Assembly (NCBI GenBank): GCA_024304985.1
Contig: JAMWZC010000002.1
Coordinates: 310,001-374,000 of the forward strand
Length of the DNA stretch: 64,000 nt
Direction of reading: 5' to 3'
From: Paracoccaceae bacterium
GTDB lineage: Bacteria; Pseudomonadota; Alphaproteobacteria; Rhodobacterales; Rhodobacteraceae
Positions 9,543-22,016 of the stretch are shown here, one piece after another (the first letter of the stretch is position 1; the number at the start of each line of letters is the position of its first letter). The translations under genes and the position numbers were made by a program. Under the pieces are notes generated by a model. It ran no database searches and was not told the origin of the DNA. It saw only the letters and a list, made by a program, of their open reading frames with translations.

Positions 9543-10661
9543 ATGAAACTCAGCATCGAACGCGGAACGCTTCTGAAAGCCGTGTCCCAGGCGCAGTCCG
9601 TTGTAGAGCGGCGCAATACCATTCCGATCCTCGCCAATGTGCTGATCGAGGCCGAGGGAAACACGGTGACCTTCCGCGCCACTGACCTTGATATCGAAGT
9701 GCTGGACAAGGCTCCCGCGCAGGTCGAACGGGCCGGATCGACCACTGTTTCCGCCGTGATGCTGCATGAAATCATCCGCAAACTGCCGGACGGATCGCTG
9801 GTGACCCTGTCAGACGACAGCGCCGCAGGACGCCTGACCGTGCAGGCGGGCCGGTCGCATTTCAATCTGGCGACCCTGCCGAAAGAAGACTTCCCGGTCA
9901 TGGCGACTTCGGATTACGCCAGCAATTTCAGCGCGCCTGCCGGTGTCTTGCGGCGGCTGTTCGACAAGTCGAAATTCGCCATCTCGACCGAAGAGACACG
10001 CTATTACCTGAACGGCGTCTATATGCACGTCGCCGATGGCGACGGTGGCAAGGTGCTGCGTTGCGTGGCGACGGACGGCCATCGTCTGGCGCGGATCGAC
10101 GCAGAGCTGCCGATGGGTGCCGAGGGCATGCCCGGCGTGATCGTGCCACGCAAGACCGTGGGCGAGTTGCGTAAGCTGCTGGATGACGACGACATGAAGA
10201 TCGCTGTCTCGGTGTCGGAAACCAAGGTGCGTTTTGCGACGCCGGACATCACCCTGACCTCCAAGGTGATCGACGGGACCTTCCCGGATTACACGCGCGT
10301 CATTCCGCAGGGCAACACCCGCCGCCTTGAGGTGGACGCCCGCGATTTCGCCGCCGCTGTGGATCGTGTGGCCACAGTGTCGTCGGAACGCTCGCGCGCC
10401 GTCAAACTGTCGCTGGATGAGGATCGCCTGATCCTGTCGGTCAACGCGCCCGACAGCGGTGCCGCCGAGGAAGAGTTGGCCGTCGCCTATGGCGATGAAC
10501 GCCTGGAGATCGGCTTCAACGCGAAATATCTGCTGGAAATCGCCAGTCAGGTAGATCGCGAGAATGCGGTGTTCCTGTTCAATTCCGCTGGCGATCCCAC
10601 GCTGATGCGCGAAGGCAATGACATGTCCGCGGTCTATGTCGTCATGCCAATGCGCGTGTGA
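9543..10661 (+). CDS. dnaN: DNA polymerase III beta sliding clamp
   Basis: 372-residue ring clamp that tethers replicative polymerase to DNA. The start at 9543 (MKLSIERGTLLKAVSQAQ) is the conserved DnaN N-terminus, and the C-terminus ends with the classic 'YVVMPMRV'. The 189-bp gap after dnaA presumably contains an additional promoter. recF follows after 40 bp, the usual dnaA-dnaN-recF order. Confidence 0.98.
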   Translation: MKLSIERGTLLKAVSQAQSVVERRNTIPILANVLIEAEGNTVTFRATDLDIEVLDKAPAQVERAGSTTVSAVMLHEIIRKLPDGSLVTLSDDSAAGRLTVQAGRSHFNLATLPKEDFPVMATSDYASNFSAPAGVLRRLFDKSKFAISTEETRYYLNGVYMHVADGDGGKVLRCVATDGHRLARIDAELPMGAEGMPGVIVPRKTVGELRKLLDDDDMKIAVSVSETKVRFATPDITLTSKVIDGTFPDYTRVIPQGNTRRLEVDARDFAAAVDRVATVSSERSRAVKLSLDEDRLILSVNAPDSGAAEEELAVAYGDERLEIGFNAKYLLEIASQVDRENAVFLFNSAGDPTLMREGNDMSAVYVVMPMRV

Positions 10662-10701
10662 CCACGGCCCGGCACAACACTCACCAAAGAAAGGCCGGGG
10701 C

Positions 10702-11805
10702 GTGTCTGGCCTGTTCCTGACCGAACTGATTTTGTCTCACTTCCGCTCCCATCGTTCGGGACGGATGGAGCTGGACGGAAGACCTGTGGCCTTGCATGGG
10801 CCGAACGGGGCAGGCAAGACCAATCTGCTTGAAGCGGTCTCTCTGTTCTCGCCCGGTCGCGGATTGCGCCGGGCCAGTGCTGCCGAGATGGCGCGACGCC
10901 CGGAATCGCTGGGCTGGAAAGTGTCGGCCACGTTGCGCAGCCTTTACCAACTCCATGAGGTCGAGATCTGGTCCGAAGAGGGCGCCTCGCGCCAAGTGAA
11001 CATCGACAGCAAGCCTGCCACGCAACTGGCTTTGGGCAGGATTGCGCGTGTTCTGTGGTTGATCCCCGCGATGGACCGGCTTTGGATCGAAGGGGCTGAC
11101 GGGCGGCGGCGTTTTCTGGACCGCATGACGATGAGTTTCATCCCCGATCATGCCGATGCCAGCCTGACCTATGAAAAAGCCATGCGCGAGCGGAACCGTC
11201 TTCTGAAGGATCAGGTGCGCGATACGCATTGGTATGGGGCGATCGAGACGCAAATGGCCCGTGCCGGCGCCGCGATCCATGCAAATCGTCTGGCGGCCCT
11301 GAACCAGTTGCGCGCCGCACAGCATCAGGCAGAGACCGCCTTTCCAACCGCCGAGCTTGACCTGCAACAGACCGAAGGCGAGATGCCGGAGTCCGAGGGT
11401 GATCTTCTCGATGCCTTGCGCGAAAGCCGCTTCCGCGATCTGGCGGCAGGCCGCAGCCTTGTCGGACCGCATCGCAGCGACCTTTACGCGGTCTATGCTG
11501 CCAAAGGCGTCCCCGCCTCGGATTGTTCCACCGGAGAGCAGAAGGCGCTTCTGGTGTCGCTGATCCTGGCCAATGGCCGCGCCTTGGCACAGGATTTCGG
11601 TGCGCCGCCATTGCTGCTTCTGGACGAGGTTGCAGCCCATCTTGATGCAGGACGGCGCGCTGCTCTTTACGACGAGATCTGCGCCTTGGGTGCGCAAGCC
11701 TGGATGACAGGAACAGGCCCGGAACTGTTCGACAGCATCTCTGACCGTGCGCAGATGTTCGAGGTGACGGAAGACGCTGGAACATCGCTCATTTCAGCGC
11801 AATAA
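10702..11805 (+). CDS. recF: DNA replication/repair protein RecF
   Basis: 367-residue SMC-like ATPase that loads RecA at gaps with RecO and RecR. Walker A 'GPNGAGKTN' lies at 33-41; the ABC-type signature region is 'DCSTGEQKALL' and Walker B is 'PLLLLDEVAAHLD'. The start chosen is GTG at 10702, because upstream in-frame sequence overlaps dnaN and is not RecF-like, and 'VSGLFLTELILSHFRSH' matches the family N-terminus. It lies between dnaN and a LysE-type gene. Confidence 0.94.
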   Translation: MSGLFLTELILSHFRSHRSGRMELDGRPVALHGPNGAGKTNLLEAVSLFSPGRGLRRASAAEMARRPESLGWKVSATLRSLYQLHEVEIWSEEGASRQVNIDSKPATQLALGRIARVLWLIPAMDRLWIEGADGRRRFLDRMTMSFIPDHADASLTYEKAMRERNRLLKDQVRDTHWYGAIETQMARAGAAIHANRLAALNQLRAAQHQAETAFPTAELDLQQTEGEMPESEGDLLDALRESRFRDLAAGRSLVGPHRSDLYAVYAAKGVPASDCSTGEQKALLVSLILANGRALAQDFGAPPLLLLDEVAAHLDAGRRAALYDEICALGAQAWMTGTGPELFDSISDRAQMFEVTEDAGTSLISAQ

Positions 11806-11848
11806 GGTCGATGGACGACATTTCCTGTCTGTTGTGAGAGTCAAAGCC

Positions 11849-12469
11849 ATGACCGCGTCACCCACTGATCTGCTGCTCTACGCAGGGGCCATCCTGATCC
11901 TGTTCCTGACACCGGGTCCGGTCTGGGTCGCCTTGACGGCGCGCGCCTTGTCGGGCGGCTTCGCCTCAGCCTGGCCGTTGGCAGTCGGGGTGGTGCTGGG
12001 CGACATCCTCTGGCCGCTTTTGGCGATCCTTGGCGTTGCATGGATCGTGTCGGTGTTCGATGGCTTCATGACGGTGATGCGGTATGTCGCGGCGGGAATG
12101 TTCTTGTTCATGGGTGTGATGCTGATCCGCCATGCAGGGGCCACCATAGGCACTGACAGCTGCCTGACGCGGCCGGGTCGCTTGGCCGGATTCATGGCGG
12201 GTGTCGCCGTGATCGTGGGCAACCCCAAGGCGGTGCTGTTCTACATGGGGGTGCTTCCAGGCTTCTTTGATCTGACCAAGATCACATGGCTGGACGTGAT
12301 GGCCATCCTCGCGATCTCCTGCACGATCCCGCTCTTGGGCAACCTTCTCATGGCTCTTTCGGTGGACCGCGCGCGCCGTCTTCTGACCTCACCGTCCGCA
12401 CTCAGACGGGTGAATATCGTGGCCGGTATCCTGCTTTGTCTGGTGGGGCTCATAATCCCGCTGATGTAG
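11849..12469 (+). CDS. LysE/RhtB-family amino acid exporter
   Basis: 206-residue inner-membrane protein with about five or six hydrophobic segments. The N-terminal 'AGAILILFLTPGPVW' is the LysE/RhtB signature, and 'VGNPKAVLFYMGVLPGFF' is the second conserved element. Such proteins export amino acids (lysine, homoserine, threonine and others) using the proton gradient; the substrate cannot be assigned. The start at 11849 is preferred over GTG 11834 because a GAG-rich site lies just upstream. It is inserted between recF and gyrB in the same direction. Confidence 0.88.
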   Translation: MTASPTDLLLYAGAILILFLTPGPVWVALTARALSGGFASAWPLAVGVVLGDILWPLLAILGVAWIVSVFDGFMTVMRYVAAGMFLFMGVMLIRHAGATIGTDSCLTRPGRLAGFMAGVAVIVGNPKAVLFYMGVLPGFFDLTKITWLDVMAILAISCTIPLLGNLLMALSVDRARRLLTSPSALRRVNIVAGILLCLVGLIIPLM

Positions 12470-12531
12470 CGCAAAATATGGGGCAATCGCGTGACATTCC
12501 CCCCAAGGTTTCGTATAAAATCCCGAAATAA

Positions 12532-14964
<2,433 letters not shown>

Positions 14965-15020
14965 ACGGACCCTGGAAGGCGGATCACCTCTTTCCAGAAT
15001 CTGTCGTGTTGCACATCCCC

Positions 15021-15054
15021 AAGACAGGCAAAGTTCGACTTTGCCTGTCTTTTC
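15021..15054 (+). terminator. Intrinsic terminator of gyrB
   Basis: Perfect 13-bp stem: AAGACAGGCAAAG (15021-15033), loop TTCGA, CTTTGCCTGTCTT (15039-15051), ending in a T-tract. It lies 57 nt past the gyrB stop and separates the replication block from the nos operon. Confidence 0.92.
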
Positions 15055-15200
15055 ATCTTTAGCACCATATCAGGCTGCCGCTTGGCGACGGCGGTAACGA
15101 TCCCGACTGTTGAAGTGAATCGCCTTCAGCACCCCAGACAGGTGCAACATCGCGCAAGTGTCCAAGCATGCCCATTCTTCCCTTAAAAGAGATATTCTAT

Positions 15201-15214
15201 TTGATCCAAATCAA
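15201..15214 (+). promoter_or_regulatory. FNR/NNR (Crp-Fnr family) binding site of the nos operon
   Basis: TTGATCCAAATCAA is a perfect TTGAT-N4-ATCAA site, the consensus for FnrP/NNR/DNR-type regulators that switch on denitrification genes under low oxygen and nitric oxide. It lies upstream of nosC. If it acts at the standard -41.5 position, transcription would start near 15249, almost on the second possible nosC start codon (15250), which is unusual. Confidence 0.88.
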
Positions 15215-15237
15215 GGCTGCGCCGGGTCAGATTCGCC

Positions 15238-15636
15238 ATGGTCTGCCCCATGAAACCAAACGTCTTCCATGTCCTGATCTGCCTCATCCTTGCTCTGGCG
15301 ACTGCGCTGGGCGGGGTTGCGACGGGTCGGGCCGCGGGCATTGCGGCTCATGCAGCCAGTCTTAGTCCGATGGTGATCTGCGCCGACGGTAATGGTCCGC
15401 AGACCGTGCTGGTCGCGCGGGATGGAACGCCGATCGAGTTGCCTCACTGCGTCGGGCTGCTCTGTGAAGATTGCGTGCAAGCCGGGTCGGCCGCGATTCT
15501 GGCGGCTACCCCCTCGCCCAGCGCCCCTGTCGATATGCGCGCCGCTGACACTCTGTCCGGTGTCATCCTTCATCACCCGATTGCCGTGGCGCGGCCACGC
15601 AGCCGTGCGCCCCCGGTCGCGGAACCTATCGCATGA
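15238..15636 (+). CDS. nosC: NosC-like small exported cysteine protein
   Basis: 132 residues with an N-terminal hydrophobic signal segment (about 13-32) and a mature part holding 'VICADG' and 'HCVGLLCEDC', a C-x4-C-x2-C arrangement. Position and size match NosC, which precedes nosR in Paracoccus denitrificans and has been linked to copper-responsive nos expression; the assignment rests mainly on synteny. A DUF2946-like protein is the alternative description. Two starts are possible, 15238 and ATG 15250, neither with a clear ribosome site. Its TGA overlaps the nosR ATG (ATGA), implying coupled translation. Confidence 0.6.
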   Translation: MVCPMKPNVFHVLICLILALATALGGVATGRAAGIAAHAASLSPMVICADGNGPQTVLVARDGTPIELPHCVGLLCEDCVQAGSAAILAATPSPSAPVDMRAADTLSGVILHHPIAVARPRSRAPPVAEPIA

Positions 15637-17861
15637 AAGCCCCTCTCATGACTGCTGCCTTTCGCTTCCTTGTGCTCACGCGCCTCCATCGCGCACTCGT
15701 CGCCTGCGCCGCCCTTCTGGCCATGGTGACGGCGCTTAACGCGCAATCCCCTCATCTTCCCACGTTTCTGTCCGAGGTGCCCGCCGCAACTCTGGTTGAG
15801 GGTGCCGATGGCTATGGGCCTATCCGCAGCGATCTGCCCGTGGCTCCTGTGCTGCGCGGCGAACAGACGGTGGGTTGGGCTTTCATCACCTCGGATTTTG
15901 TGGGCACCACCGGATATTCCGGCAAGCCTATCCATGTGATGGTCGCCGTCGACCTTGAAGCCAAGCTGTCCGGGGTGAAGCTGGTCAAACATTCCGAACC
16001 CATCGTCCTGATCGGCATCCCCGAGGCCAAGGTCGCCAAACTGGTCGCTGACTTCGTGGGCCTGGATCTGGTGGCAGAGGCCGCAGAGGGCGGGTCCGCG
16101 CATGAGCTGGACATCATCTCGGGCGCAACGGTCACGATCATGGTGATCGACGACTCCATCGTTCGCTCGGGGATCCGCGTCGCGCGTGCATTGGGTTTGG
16201 GCGGGCTTGCGCCTCTCTCTGGTCCCTCAGGCCCAAGGTTCCAGTTGAACCCCGATGCACAGGCCGCAGATGACTGGTTCACCTTGACCGGTGACGGCAC
16301 TTTGCGCCGGATGTCGCTGGACGTAGGGCAGGTCAACGCCGCCTTCGCCTCGATGGATGATCCGCGCGCCGCTGCACGCCCGCTGACCGCGCCGGATGAT
16401 ACCACCTATATCGACATGTATACCGCGCTGGTCAGCGTGCCCGCCATCGGCCAGCAGCTTCTGGGCGCAGCGGAATATGCCAATCTGCAAGACTGGCTGG
16501 AAGACGGCGAGCACGCGATCCTTGTCGCCGCGCGTGGCATCTATTCCTTCAAAGGGTCGGGCTATGTGCGCGGCGGTGTCTTTGACCGCATCATTCTGGT
16601 GCAGGGCGACGATTCCGTGCGCTTCCGCGATCGGGGCCACCGCCGTATTGGCGAGATCATGGTCGATGGTGTCCCGGTCCTGTCCGAGATGGACATCTTC
16701 AAGATCCCCGCCGAGGCCGGGTTCGATCCGGCGGAACCTTGGCGGCTGCAACTGCTGGTTCAGCGCGACGTGGCCGCGATCGAACGTGTCTTCACGACCT
16801 TCGATCTGGGCTATCAATTGCCCGAGGCCTATCTGCGGCCCGTCGTGGCCCCCGTAGCCGAAGCCCCTGTCATCGGAAACGATTCAGCCGAATCCGCGGC
16901 ACAAACCGCCCTTTGGACCCGGATCTGGCGCGACAAGACGGTCGAGATCGCAGGCTTGGGCGCGATGCTGTCTGTCCTGACCCTGGCCTTCTTCTTTCAG
17001 GGTTACCTGACCAGATCCGCCCGCGCGGTCACATGGTTCCGTATGGGGTTCCTGACGGTGACGCTGGTGTTTCTGGGCTGGTATGCGAATGCGCAGCTTT
17101 CGGTCGTGAACCTGATGGCATTGTTTGGCGCGCTGACCACGCAGTTCAGCTGGCAGGCTTTTCTGCTGGACCCGCTGACCTTCATCCTGTGGTTCGCCGT
17201 GGCCGCCGCGCTGATCTTCTGGGGACGCGGGGCCTATTGTGGCTGGCTTTGCCCCTTTGGTGCGTTGCAGGAACTGACGAACCGCATCGCGCGCCGCCTG
17301 GGCGTACCGCAATGGACCCTGCCCTGGGGACTGCACGAGCGGTTGTGGCCTGTCAAATACATGATCTTCCTCGGTCTTTTCGGCGTGTCGCTGGCCTCTA
17401 TCGAAACGGCTGAGCATCTGGCCGAGGTTGAACCCTTCAAGACCGCCATCGTGCTGAAATTCATGCGTGCATGGCCTTTTGTCGCCTATGCGCTGGCCCT
17501 TCTGGCCGCCGGGCTGTTCGTGGAACGCTTCTACTGCCGTTATCTCTGCCCCCTGGGCGCGGCACTGGCGATCCCCGCACGGTTGCGCATGTTCGACTGG
17601 CTCAAGCGCTACCGCGAATGCGGCAACCCCTGCCAGACCTGTGCCAACGAATGCATGGTGCAGGCCATCCATCCCACTGGCGAGATCAACCCGAACGAGT
17701 GCCTGAACTGCATGCACTGTCAGGTCCTCTACCAGTCGGAGACCAAATGTCCGGTCGTCATCAAGAAGCTGAAGCGCAGACACAGCGCGTCGGACAGCGC
17801 GGCAGCGCTGGACCGGATGATCGAGAACCACCCCAACATGAAGAAAGGGACTACAGCATGA
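15633..17861 (+). CDS. nosR: NosR, membrane flavo-iron-sulfur protein for N2O reductase
   Basis: 742-residue polytopic protein needed for nosZ transcription and for electron supply to or maturation of NosZ. The N-terminal signal/anchor (about 20-40) leads to a periplasmic FMN-binding domain containing '[18 protein letters not shown]', where the flavinylation Thr is expected. Several membrane helices follow from about residue 425, with the NapH/NosR motifs '[11 protein letters not shown]' and '[11 protein letters not shown]'. The C-terminus has two ferredoxin-type clusters ('[15 protein letters not shown]' and '[11 protein letters not shown]'). Its stop overlaps nosZ (ATGA). Confidence 0.96.
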   Translation: MKAPLMTAAFRFLVLTRLHRALVACAALLAMVTALNAQSPHLPTFLSEVPAATLVEGADGYGPIRSDLPVAPVLRGEQTVGWAFITSDFVGTTGYSGKPIHVMVAVDLEAKLSGVKLVKHSEPIVLIGIPEAKVAKLVADFVGLDLVAEAAEGGSAHELDIISGATVTIMVIDDSIVRSGIRVARALGLGGLAPLSGPSGPRFQLNPDAQAADDWFTLTGDGTLRRMSLDVGQVNAAFASMDDPRAAARPLTAPDDTTYIDMYTALVSVPAIGQQLLGAAEYANLQDWLEDGEHAILVAARGIYSFKGSGYVRGGVFDRIILVQGDDSVRFRDRGHRRIGEIMVDGVPVLSEMDIFKIPAEAGFDPAEPWRLQLLVQRDVAAIERVFTTFDLGYQLPEAYLRPVVAPVAEAPVIGNDSAESAAQTALWTRIWRDKTVEIAGLGAMLSVLTLAFFFQGYLTRSARAVTWFRMGFLTVTLVFLGWYANAQLSVVNLMALFGALTTQFSWQAFLLDPLTFILWFAVAAALIFWGRGAYCGWLCPFGALQELTNRIARRLGVPQWTLPWGLHERLWPVKYMIFLGLFGVSLASIETAEHLAEVEPFKTAIVLKFMRAWPFVAYALALLAAGLFVERFYCRYLCPLGAALAIPARLRMFDWLKRYRECGNPCQTCANECMVQAIHPTGEINPNECLNCMHCQVLYQSETKCPVVIKKLKRRHSASDSAAALDRMIENHPNMKKGTTA

Positions 17862-19810
17862 CAACCGATAGCAACAGGCAAGGCATCAGCCGCCGGGGCC
17901 TTTTGGGCGCGACGGCAGGCGGGGCCGCGGCGCTGGGTGCGCTGGGCGGATCGCGCATGGCACTTCTGGGCGGCGCCGCAGGTATAGCCACGGCATCGGC
18001 CGTGACGCCGACGACCGCATCTGCCGCCACCAACGGCGCGCATCTGGCACCCGGTGAACTGGACGAATATTACGGTTTCTGGTCCTCGGGCCAGACAGGT
18101 GAGGTCCGCATCCTCGGTATCCCCTCGATGCGCGAACTGATGCGGATCCCGGTATTCAACCGCTGTTCGGCCACAGGCTGGGGCCAGACCAACGAGTCGC
18201 TCAAGATCATGACCGACGGGATGAGCGAGCGAACCAAGAACTACCTCGCCGCCAATGGCAAGAAAGTGCACGACAACGGCGACCTTCACCACGTGCACAT
18301 GTCCTTTACCGAGGGCAAGTATGACGGGCGCTATCTCTTCATGAACGACAAGGCCAATACCCGCGTGGCGCGGGTCCGGCTGGACGTGATGAAGCCCGAC
18401 AAGATTCTCGAGATCCCCAATGCCAAGGCGATCCATGGTCTGCGCCCGCAGAAATGGCCGCGCACCAACTATGTCTTCGCCAATGGCGAGGATGAAGGCC
18501 CGATGGTCAATGACGGCAAGGTGCTGGATGATCCCTCGCAATACGTGAACTTCTACACCGCTATCGACGCCGACAAGATGGAGGTCGCATGGCAGGTGAT
18601 GGTGTCGGGCAACCTTGACAACACCGATGCAGATTACGACGGCAAATACGCCTTCTCGACCTCCTACAACTCGGAAATGGGGATGACCCTTGCCGAGATG
18701 ACGGAAGCCGAACGTGACCATGTTGTCGTCTTCAATCTGGCCGAGATCGAGAAAGGGATCGCCGCCGGTGACTTCATCGAGTTGAACGGCGTCAAGGTCG
18801 TCGATGGGCGCAAGGGTCAGAACAAGAACTACACCCGCTATATCCCGGTGCCCAACAACCCGCATGGTTGCAACATGGCACCTGACAAGATCCACCTGTG
18901 CATCGCGGGTAAACTGTCGCCCACGGTCACCGTGATCGACGTGCGCAAGCTGGATGCTGTGTTCAACGACGACGCCGATCCCCGCTCTGCCGTGGTGGCC
19001 GAGCCGGAACTGGGCCTTGGCCCGCTCCACACGGCCTTTGATGGCAAGGGCAACGCCCTGACCACGCTGTTTCTGGACAGCCAGGTCGTGGTCTGGAACA
19101 TCGAAGACGCCGTCCGCGCCTATGCGGGTGAGAACGTGGATCCGATCCGGTCCAAGGTGGATGTGCATTACCAACCCGGCCACAACTCGACCTCGATGGG
19201 TGAGACGCTGGATGCGGATGGCAAGTGGTTCATTTCGATGAACAAATTCTCCAAGGACCGCTTCCTGAACGTGGGCCCGCTGAAACCCGAGAACGAGCAG
19301 TTGTTCAGCATGGATGGCACCGATCTGACGCTGTTGCATGACGGCCCGACCTTCGCCGAACCGCATGACAGCATCATCGTGCACCGTTCGCTGGTGAACC
19401 CGCGCGACAACTGGGAGCGGAACGATCCCATGTGGGCCGCTACCCGCGCACAGGCCGAGGCGGACGGCGTCAACATCGACGACTGGGCCGATACGATCAT
19501 CCGCGACGGCAACAAGGTGCGGGTCTACATGTCCAGTCAGGCCCCGTCCTTCAGCATCGAAACCTTCACCGTCAAGGAAGGTGACGAGGTCACGATCATC
19601 GTGACCAACCTCGATGACATCGACGACCTGACACATGGGTTCTGCATGGGTGACCACGGGCTTGCCTTCGAGGTCGCTCCGCAGGCGACAGCCTCGGCCA
19701 CCTTCGTGGCGGCGAAACCGGGCGTCTATTGGTATTACTGCCAGTGGTTCTGCCACGCGCTGCACATGGAAATGCGCGGCCGCATGTTCGTCGAACCGAA
19801 AGGCGCCTGA
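17858..19810 (+). CDS. nosZ: Nitrous oxide reductase NosZ (clade I, Tat-exported)
   Basis: 650-residue periplasmic copper enzyme reducing N2O to N2. A Tat signal is evident ('SRRGLLGAT' followed by an Ala/Gly-rich hydrophobic stretch), which is the clade I (denitrifier) type. The beta-propeller supplies CuZ histidines, for example '[12 protein letters not shown]'. The C-terminal cupredoxin domain has the CuA motif C628-QWF-C632-HAL-H636-ME-M639 and the upstream histidine in 'DLTHGF'. All key ligands I can check are intact, so it should be active. The start at 17858 overlaps the nosR stop. Confidence 0.98.
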   Translation: MTTDSNRQGISRRGLLGATAGGAAALGALGGSRMALLGGAAGIATASAVTPTTASAATNGAHLAPGELDEYYGFWSSGQTGEVRILGIPSMRELMRIPVFNRCSATGWGQTNESLKIMTDGMSERTKNYLAANGKKVHDNGDLHHVHMSFTEGKYDGRYLFMNDKANTRVARVRLDVMKPDKILEIPNAKAIHGLRPQKWPRTNYVFANGEDEGPMVNDGKVLDDPSQYVNFYTAIDADKMEVAWQVMVSGNLDNTDADYDGKYAFSTSYNSEMGMTLAEMTEAERDHVVVFNLAEIEKGIAAGDFIELNGVKVVDGRKGQNKNYTRYIPVPNNPHGCNMAPDKIHLCIAGKLSPTVTVIDVRKLDAVFNDDADPRSAVVAEPELGLGPLHTAFDGKGNALTTLFLDSQVVVWNIEDAVRAYAGENVDPIRSKVDVHYQPGHNSTSMGETLDADGKWFISMNKFSKDRFLNVGPLKPENEQLFSMDGTDLTLLHDGPTFAEPHDSIIVHRSLVNPRDNWERNDPMWAATRAQAEADGVNIDDWADTIIRDGNKVRVYMSSQAPSFSIETFTVKEGDEVTIIVTNLDDIDDLTHGFCMGDHGLAFEVAPQATASATFVAAKPGVYWYYCQWFCHALHMEMRGRMFVEPKGA

Positions 19811-19813
19811 TCC

Positions 19814-21154
19814 ATGATGCGTCCCGTCCTTTTGCTGACCCTTCTGCTGCTTGGTGGCCTTTGCGCACCGCTGTCTGCGGCTGAACGGTTGGTGCCTGCA
19901 GAGGCCGGGGCGCTGGCCCTTGCCATCGCCGGAGCTGATCCCGGCGATGTGCTGATCCTTGCACCGGGCCGCCACGATGGCCCGGTGATACTCGACCGGC
20001 CCGTCACATTGGACGGTCAGGGACAGGCGACCATCGACGCGGGCGGAACAGGCAGTGTTGTCACCATCACCGGTCATGACATCACGGTGCGTGACCTGAT
20101 CCTGACGGGTTCGGGCAGCGATCATGACGCCATCGACAGCGGCGTGCAGATCACACGCACAGCCTCGCGCGTTCTGGTCGCAGGCAACCAGATCCTCGGC
20201 AACCTTTACGGTGTCGATGTGCATGGTCCCCGTGATGCCACCGTGCGCGGCAACCGCATCCTGGGCCGAGAAGATCACCACATGAACAGCCGGGGCAATG
20301 GCGTCTATGTCTGGAACGCCCCCGGCACCGTGATCGAGGATAACGACATCCGCCTTGGCCGCGACGGCATCTTCGTCAACGCCTCGAATGACGGGATCTT
20401 CCGACGCAACCTGATGCGCGACCTGCGCTTTGCCGTGCATTACATGTATGCCAACAATTCCGAGGTCTCAGGTAATGTCTCGATCGGGAACACGCTGGGC
20501 TTTGCGTTGATGTTCTCGAACCGGATCACCGTGCATGACAACCTCAGCCTTGGGGACCGGACCCACGGCTTGATGCTGAACTATGCCAACAACGCCGATA
20601 TTCGCGGCAATCTGGTGCGTGGCGGGGCCGAGAAATGCACCTTCATCTACAACGCACATCGCAACCTGATCTATGACAATCGCTTCGAGGGCTGCGGCAT
20701 CGGTATCCATTTCACCGCTGGCTCCGAGCGTAACGCCATCACCGGCAATGCCTTCGTCGCCAACCGCACGCAGGTCAAATACGTGGGCACCAAACATGTG
20801 GAATGGAGCCTCGAGGGGCGCGGCAATTACTGGTCCGACCACCCTGCCTTTGATCTGGACGGCAACGGAGTCGCGGATGCGCGTTTCCGGCCCAACGACC
20901 TGATGGACCACATCCTGTGGTCGCAACCCGCCGCCAGCCTGCTGATGGGCGCGCCCGCCGTGCAGATGATCCGTTGGGGGCAGAAGCATTTTCCGGCCTC
21001 GCTTCCGGGTGGAGTGCTGGACAGCGCCCCCCTGATGCGCCCCGTCACCGTGATCGTGCCCCCTCATATCGCTGCGATGGAGGCCGAAGCCATGGCCGCC
21101 GCGCGCCACAGAAAGATGACCGATGAACAGTTTGACCCTCTCACAAGTCACTAA
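19814..21154 (+). CDS. nosD: NosD, periplasmic copper-site maturation protein
   Basis: 446 residues with an N-terminal signal peptide (hydrophobic 4-21) and a parallel beta-helix of CASH repeats, visible as repeated 'V.GN.I.GN'-type strands and 'NYANNADIRGNLVRGG'. NosD works with the NosFY ABC complex in building the CuZ site of NosZ. It begins 3 nt after the nosZ stop and overlaps nosF by 32 nt. Length is in the usual range. Confidence 0.95.
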   Translation: MMRPVLLLTLLLLGGLCAPLSAAERLVPAEAGALALAIAGADPGDVLILAPGRHDGPVILDRPVTLDGQGQATIDAGGTGSVVTITGHDITVRDLILTGSGSDHDAIDSGVQITRTASRVLVAGNQILGNLYGVDVHGPRDATVRGNRILGREDHHMNSRGNGVYVWNAPGTVIEDNDIRLGRDGIFVNASNDGIFRRNLMRDLRFAVHYMYANNSEVSGNVSIGNTLGFALMFSNRITVHDNLSLGDRTHGLMLNYANNADIRGNLVRGGAEKCTFIYNAHRNLIYDNRFEGCGIGIHFTAGSERNAITGNAFVANRTQVKYVGTKHVEWSLEGRGNYWSDHPAFDLDGNGVADARFRPNDLMDHILWSQPAASLLMGAPAVQMIRWGQKHFPASLPGGVLDSAPLMRPVTVIVPPHIAAMEAEAMAAARHRKMTDEQFDPLTSH

Positions 21155-22016
21155 GATCTATGATGGCGTGACCGCCCTCGACGCCGTGGGCTTTACCGTC
21201 GCTCCCGGTGAACGTGTGGCCCTGCTGGGCCATAACGGTGCAGGAAAGTCCACGCTGATGAAGATCATCCTTGGTCTGATCCCTGCAACTGCGGGGCAGA
21301 TCGAGGTTCTGGGCGCCACACCCGGCAGCCAGACTGCCCGTGATGGAACCGCCTATCTGCCCGAAAACGTGGCCTTTCACCCCGCATTGACCGGGTTGGA
21401 ACAGATCCGCCTCTATCTTCGCCTGCGCGGGGACGATCCTGCAAAGGCGATGGCCCTGCTGGACCGTGTGGGTCTGGGGCAAGCCGCCCGCCGCCGGATC
21501 GGAACCTATTCCAAGGGGATGCGGCAGCGCGTGGGTCTGGCACAGGCCCTGATCGGCAATCCACGCCTTCTGGTGTTGGACGAACCGACCAGCGGGCTGG
21601 ATCCGGTCTCCCGGCGCGAATTCTATACCATCCTTGACACCTTGGCCGCCGACGGGGCGGCTATCCTGCTGTCCTCGCACGCGCTGACCGAGGTTGAGGC
21701 GCGCACTGACCGGATCGTCATCCTGTCCCAAGGCCGCCTCATGGCCAATGATACGTTGGCCGCCCTGCGCCAACGTGCAGCCCTGCCGATCCGCCTGCAG
21801 GTTTCGGCCCGGCCCGGTGCGGCGGATCAGGTCGCCGCGCAACTGGCAGGCGGACGGCGCAACGGTGTGATGGTCGATCTGACCTGCGCCCATGACGAGA
21901 AACTCAACCGCCTTGGCGATATCGCCGCCCTTCACGGGCTGATCGAGGATGTCGAGATCATCCCGCCCAGCCTTGAGGATCTTTACAGCCATTTCAGCCG
22001 GAGGGACGAGGCATGA
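21123..22016 (+). CDS. nosF: NosF, ABC ATPase of the NosDFY complex
   Basis: 297-residue ABC ATP-binding subunit. Walker A is 'GHNGAGKST' (36-44), the signature 'YSKGMRQRVGLAQAL' and Walker B 'LLVLDEPTSGLDP'. It energises NosY for maturation of the CuZ centre of N2O reductase. It overlaps nosD upstream by 32 nt and nosY downstream by ATGA, so all three subunits are translationally linked. Confidence 0.96.
   Translation: MNSLTLSQVTKIYDGVTALDAVGFTVAPGERVALLGHNGAGKSTLMKIILGLIPATAGQIEVLGATPGSQTARDGTAYLPENVAFHPALTGLEQIRLYLRLRGDDPAKAMALLDRVGLGQAARRRIGTYSKGMRQRVGLAQALIGNPRLLVLDEPTSGLDPVSRREFYTILDTLAADGAAILLSSHALTEVEARTDRIVILSQGRLMANDTLAALRQRAALPIRLQVSARPGAADQVAAQLAGGRRNGVMVDLTCAHDEKLNRLGDIAALHGLIEDVEIIPPSLEDLYSHFSRRDEA

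Noticed and set aside
7692-9767. 691-codon open frame antisense to dnaA
   Set aside because: Opposite strand of dnaA with no recognisable domain; caused by high GC codon use.
17729-20440. 903-codon open frame antisense to nosZ/nosD
   Set aside because: It lies opposite an intact, well-recognised nosZ; His/Val/Asp-rich composition and lack of any motif fit a high-GC shadow frame.
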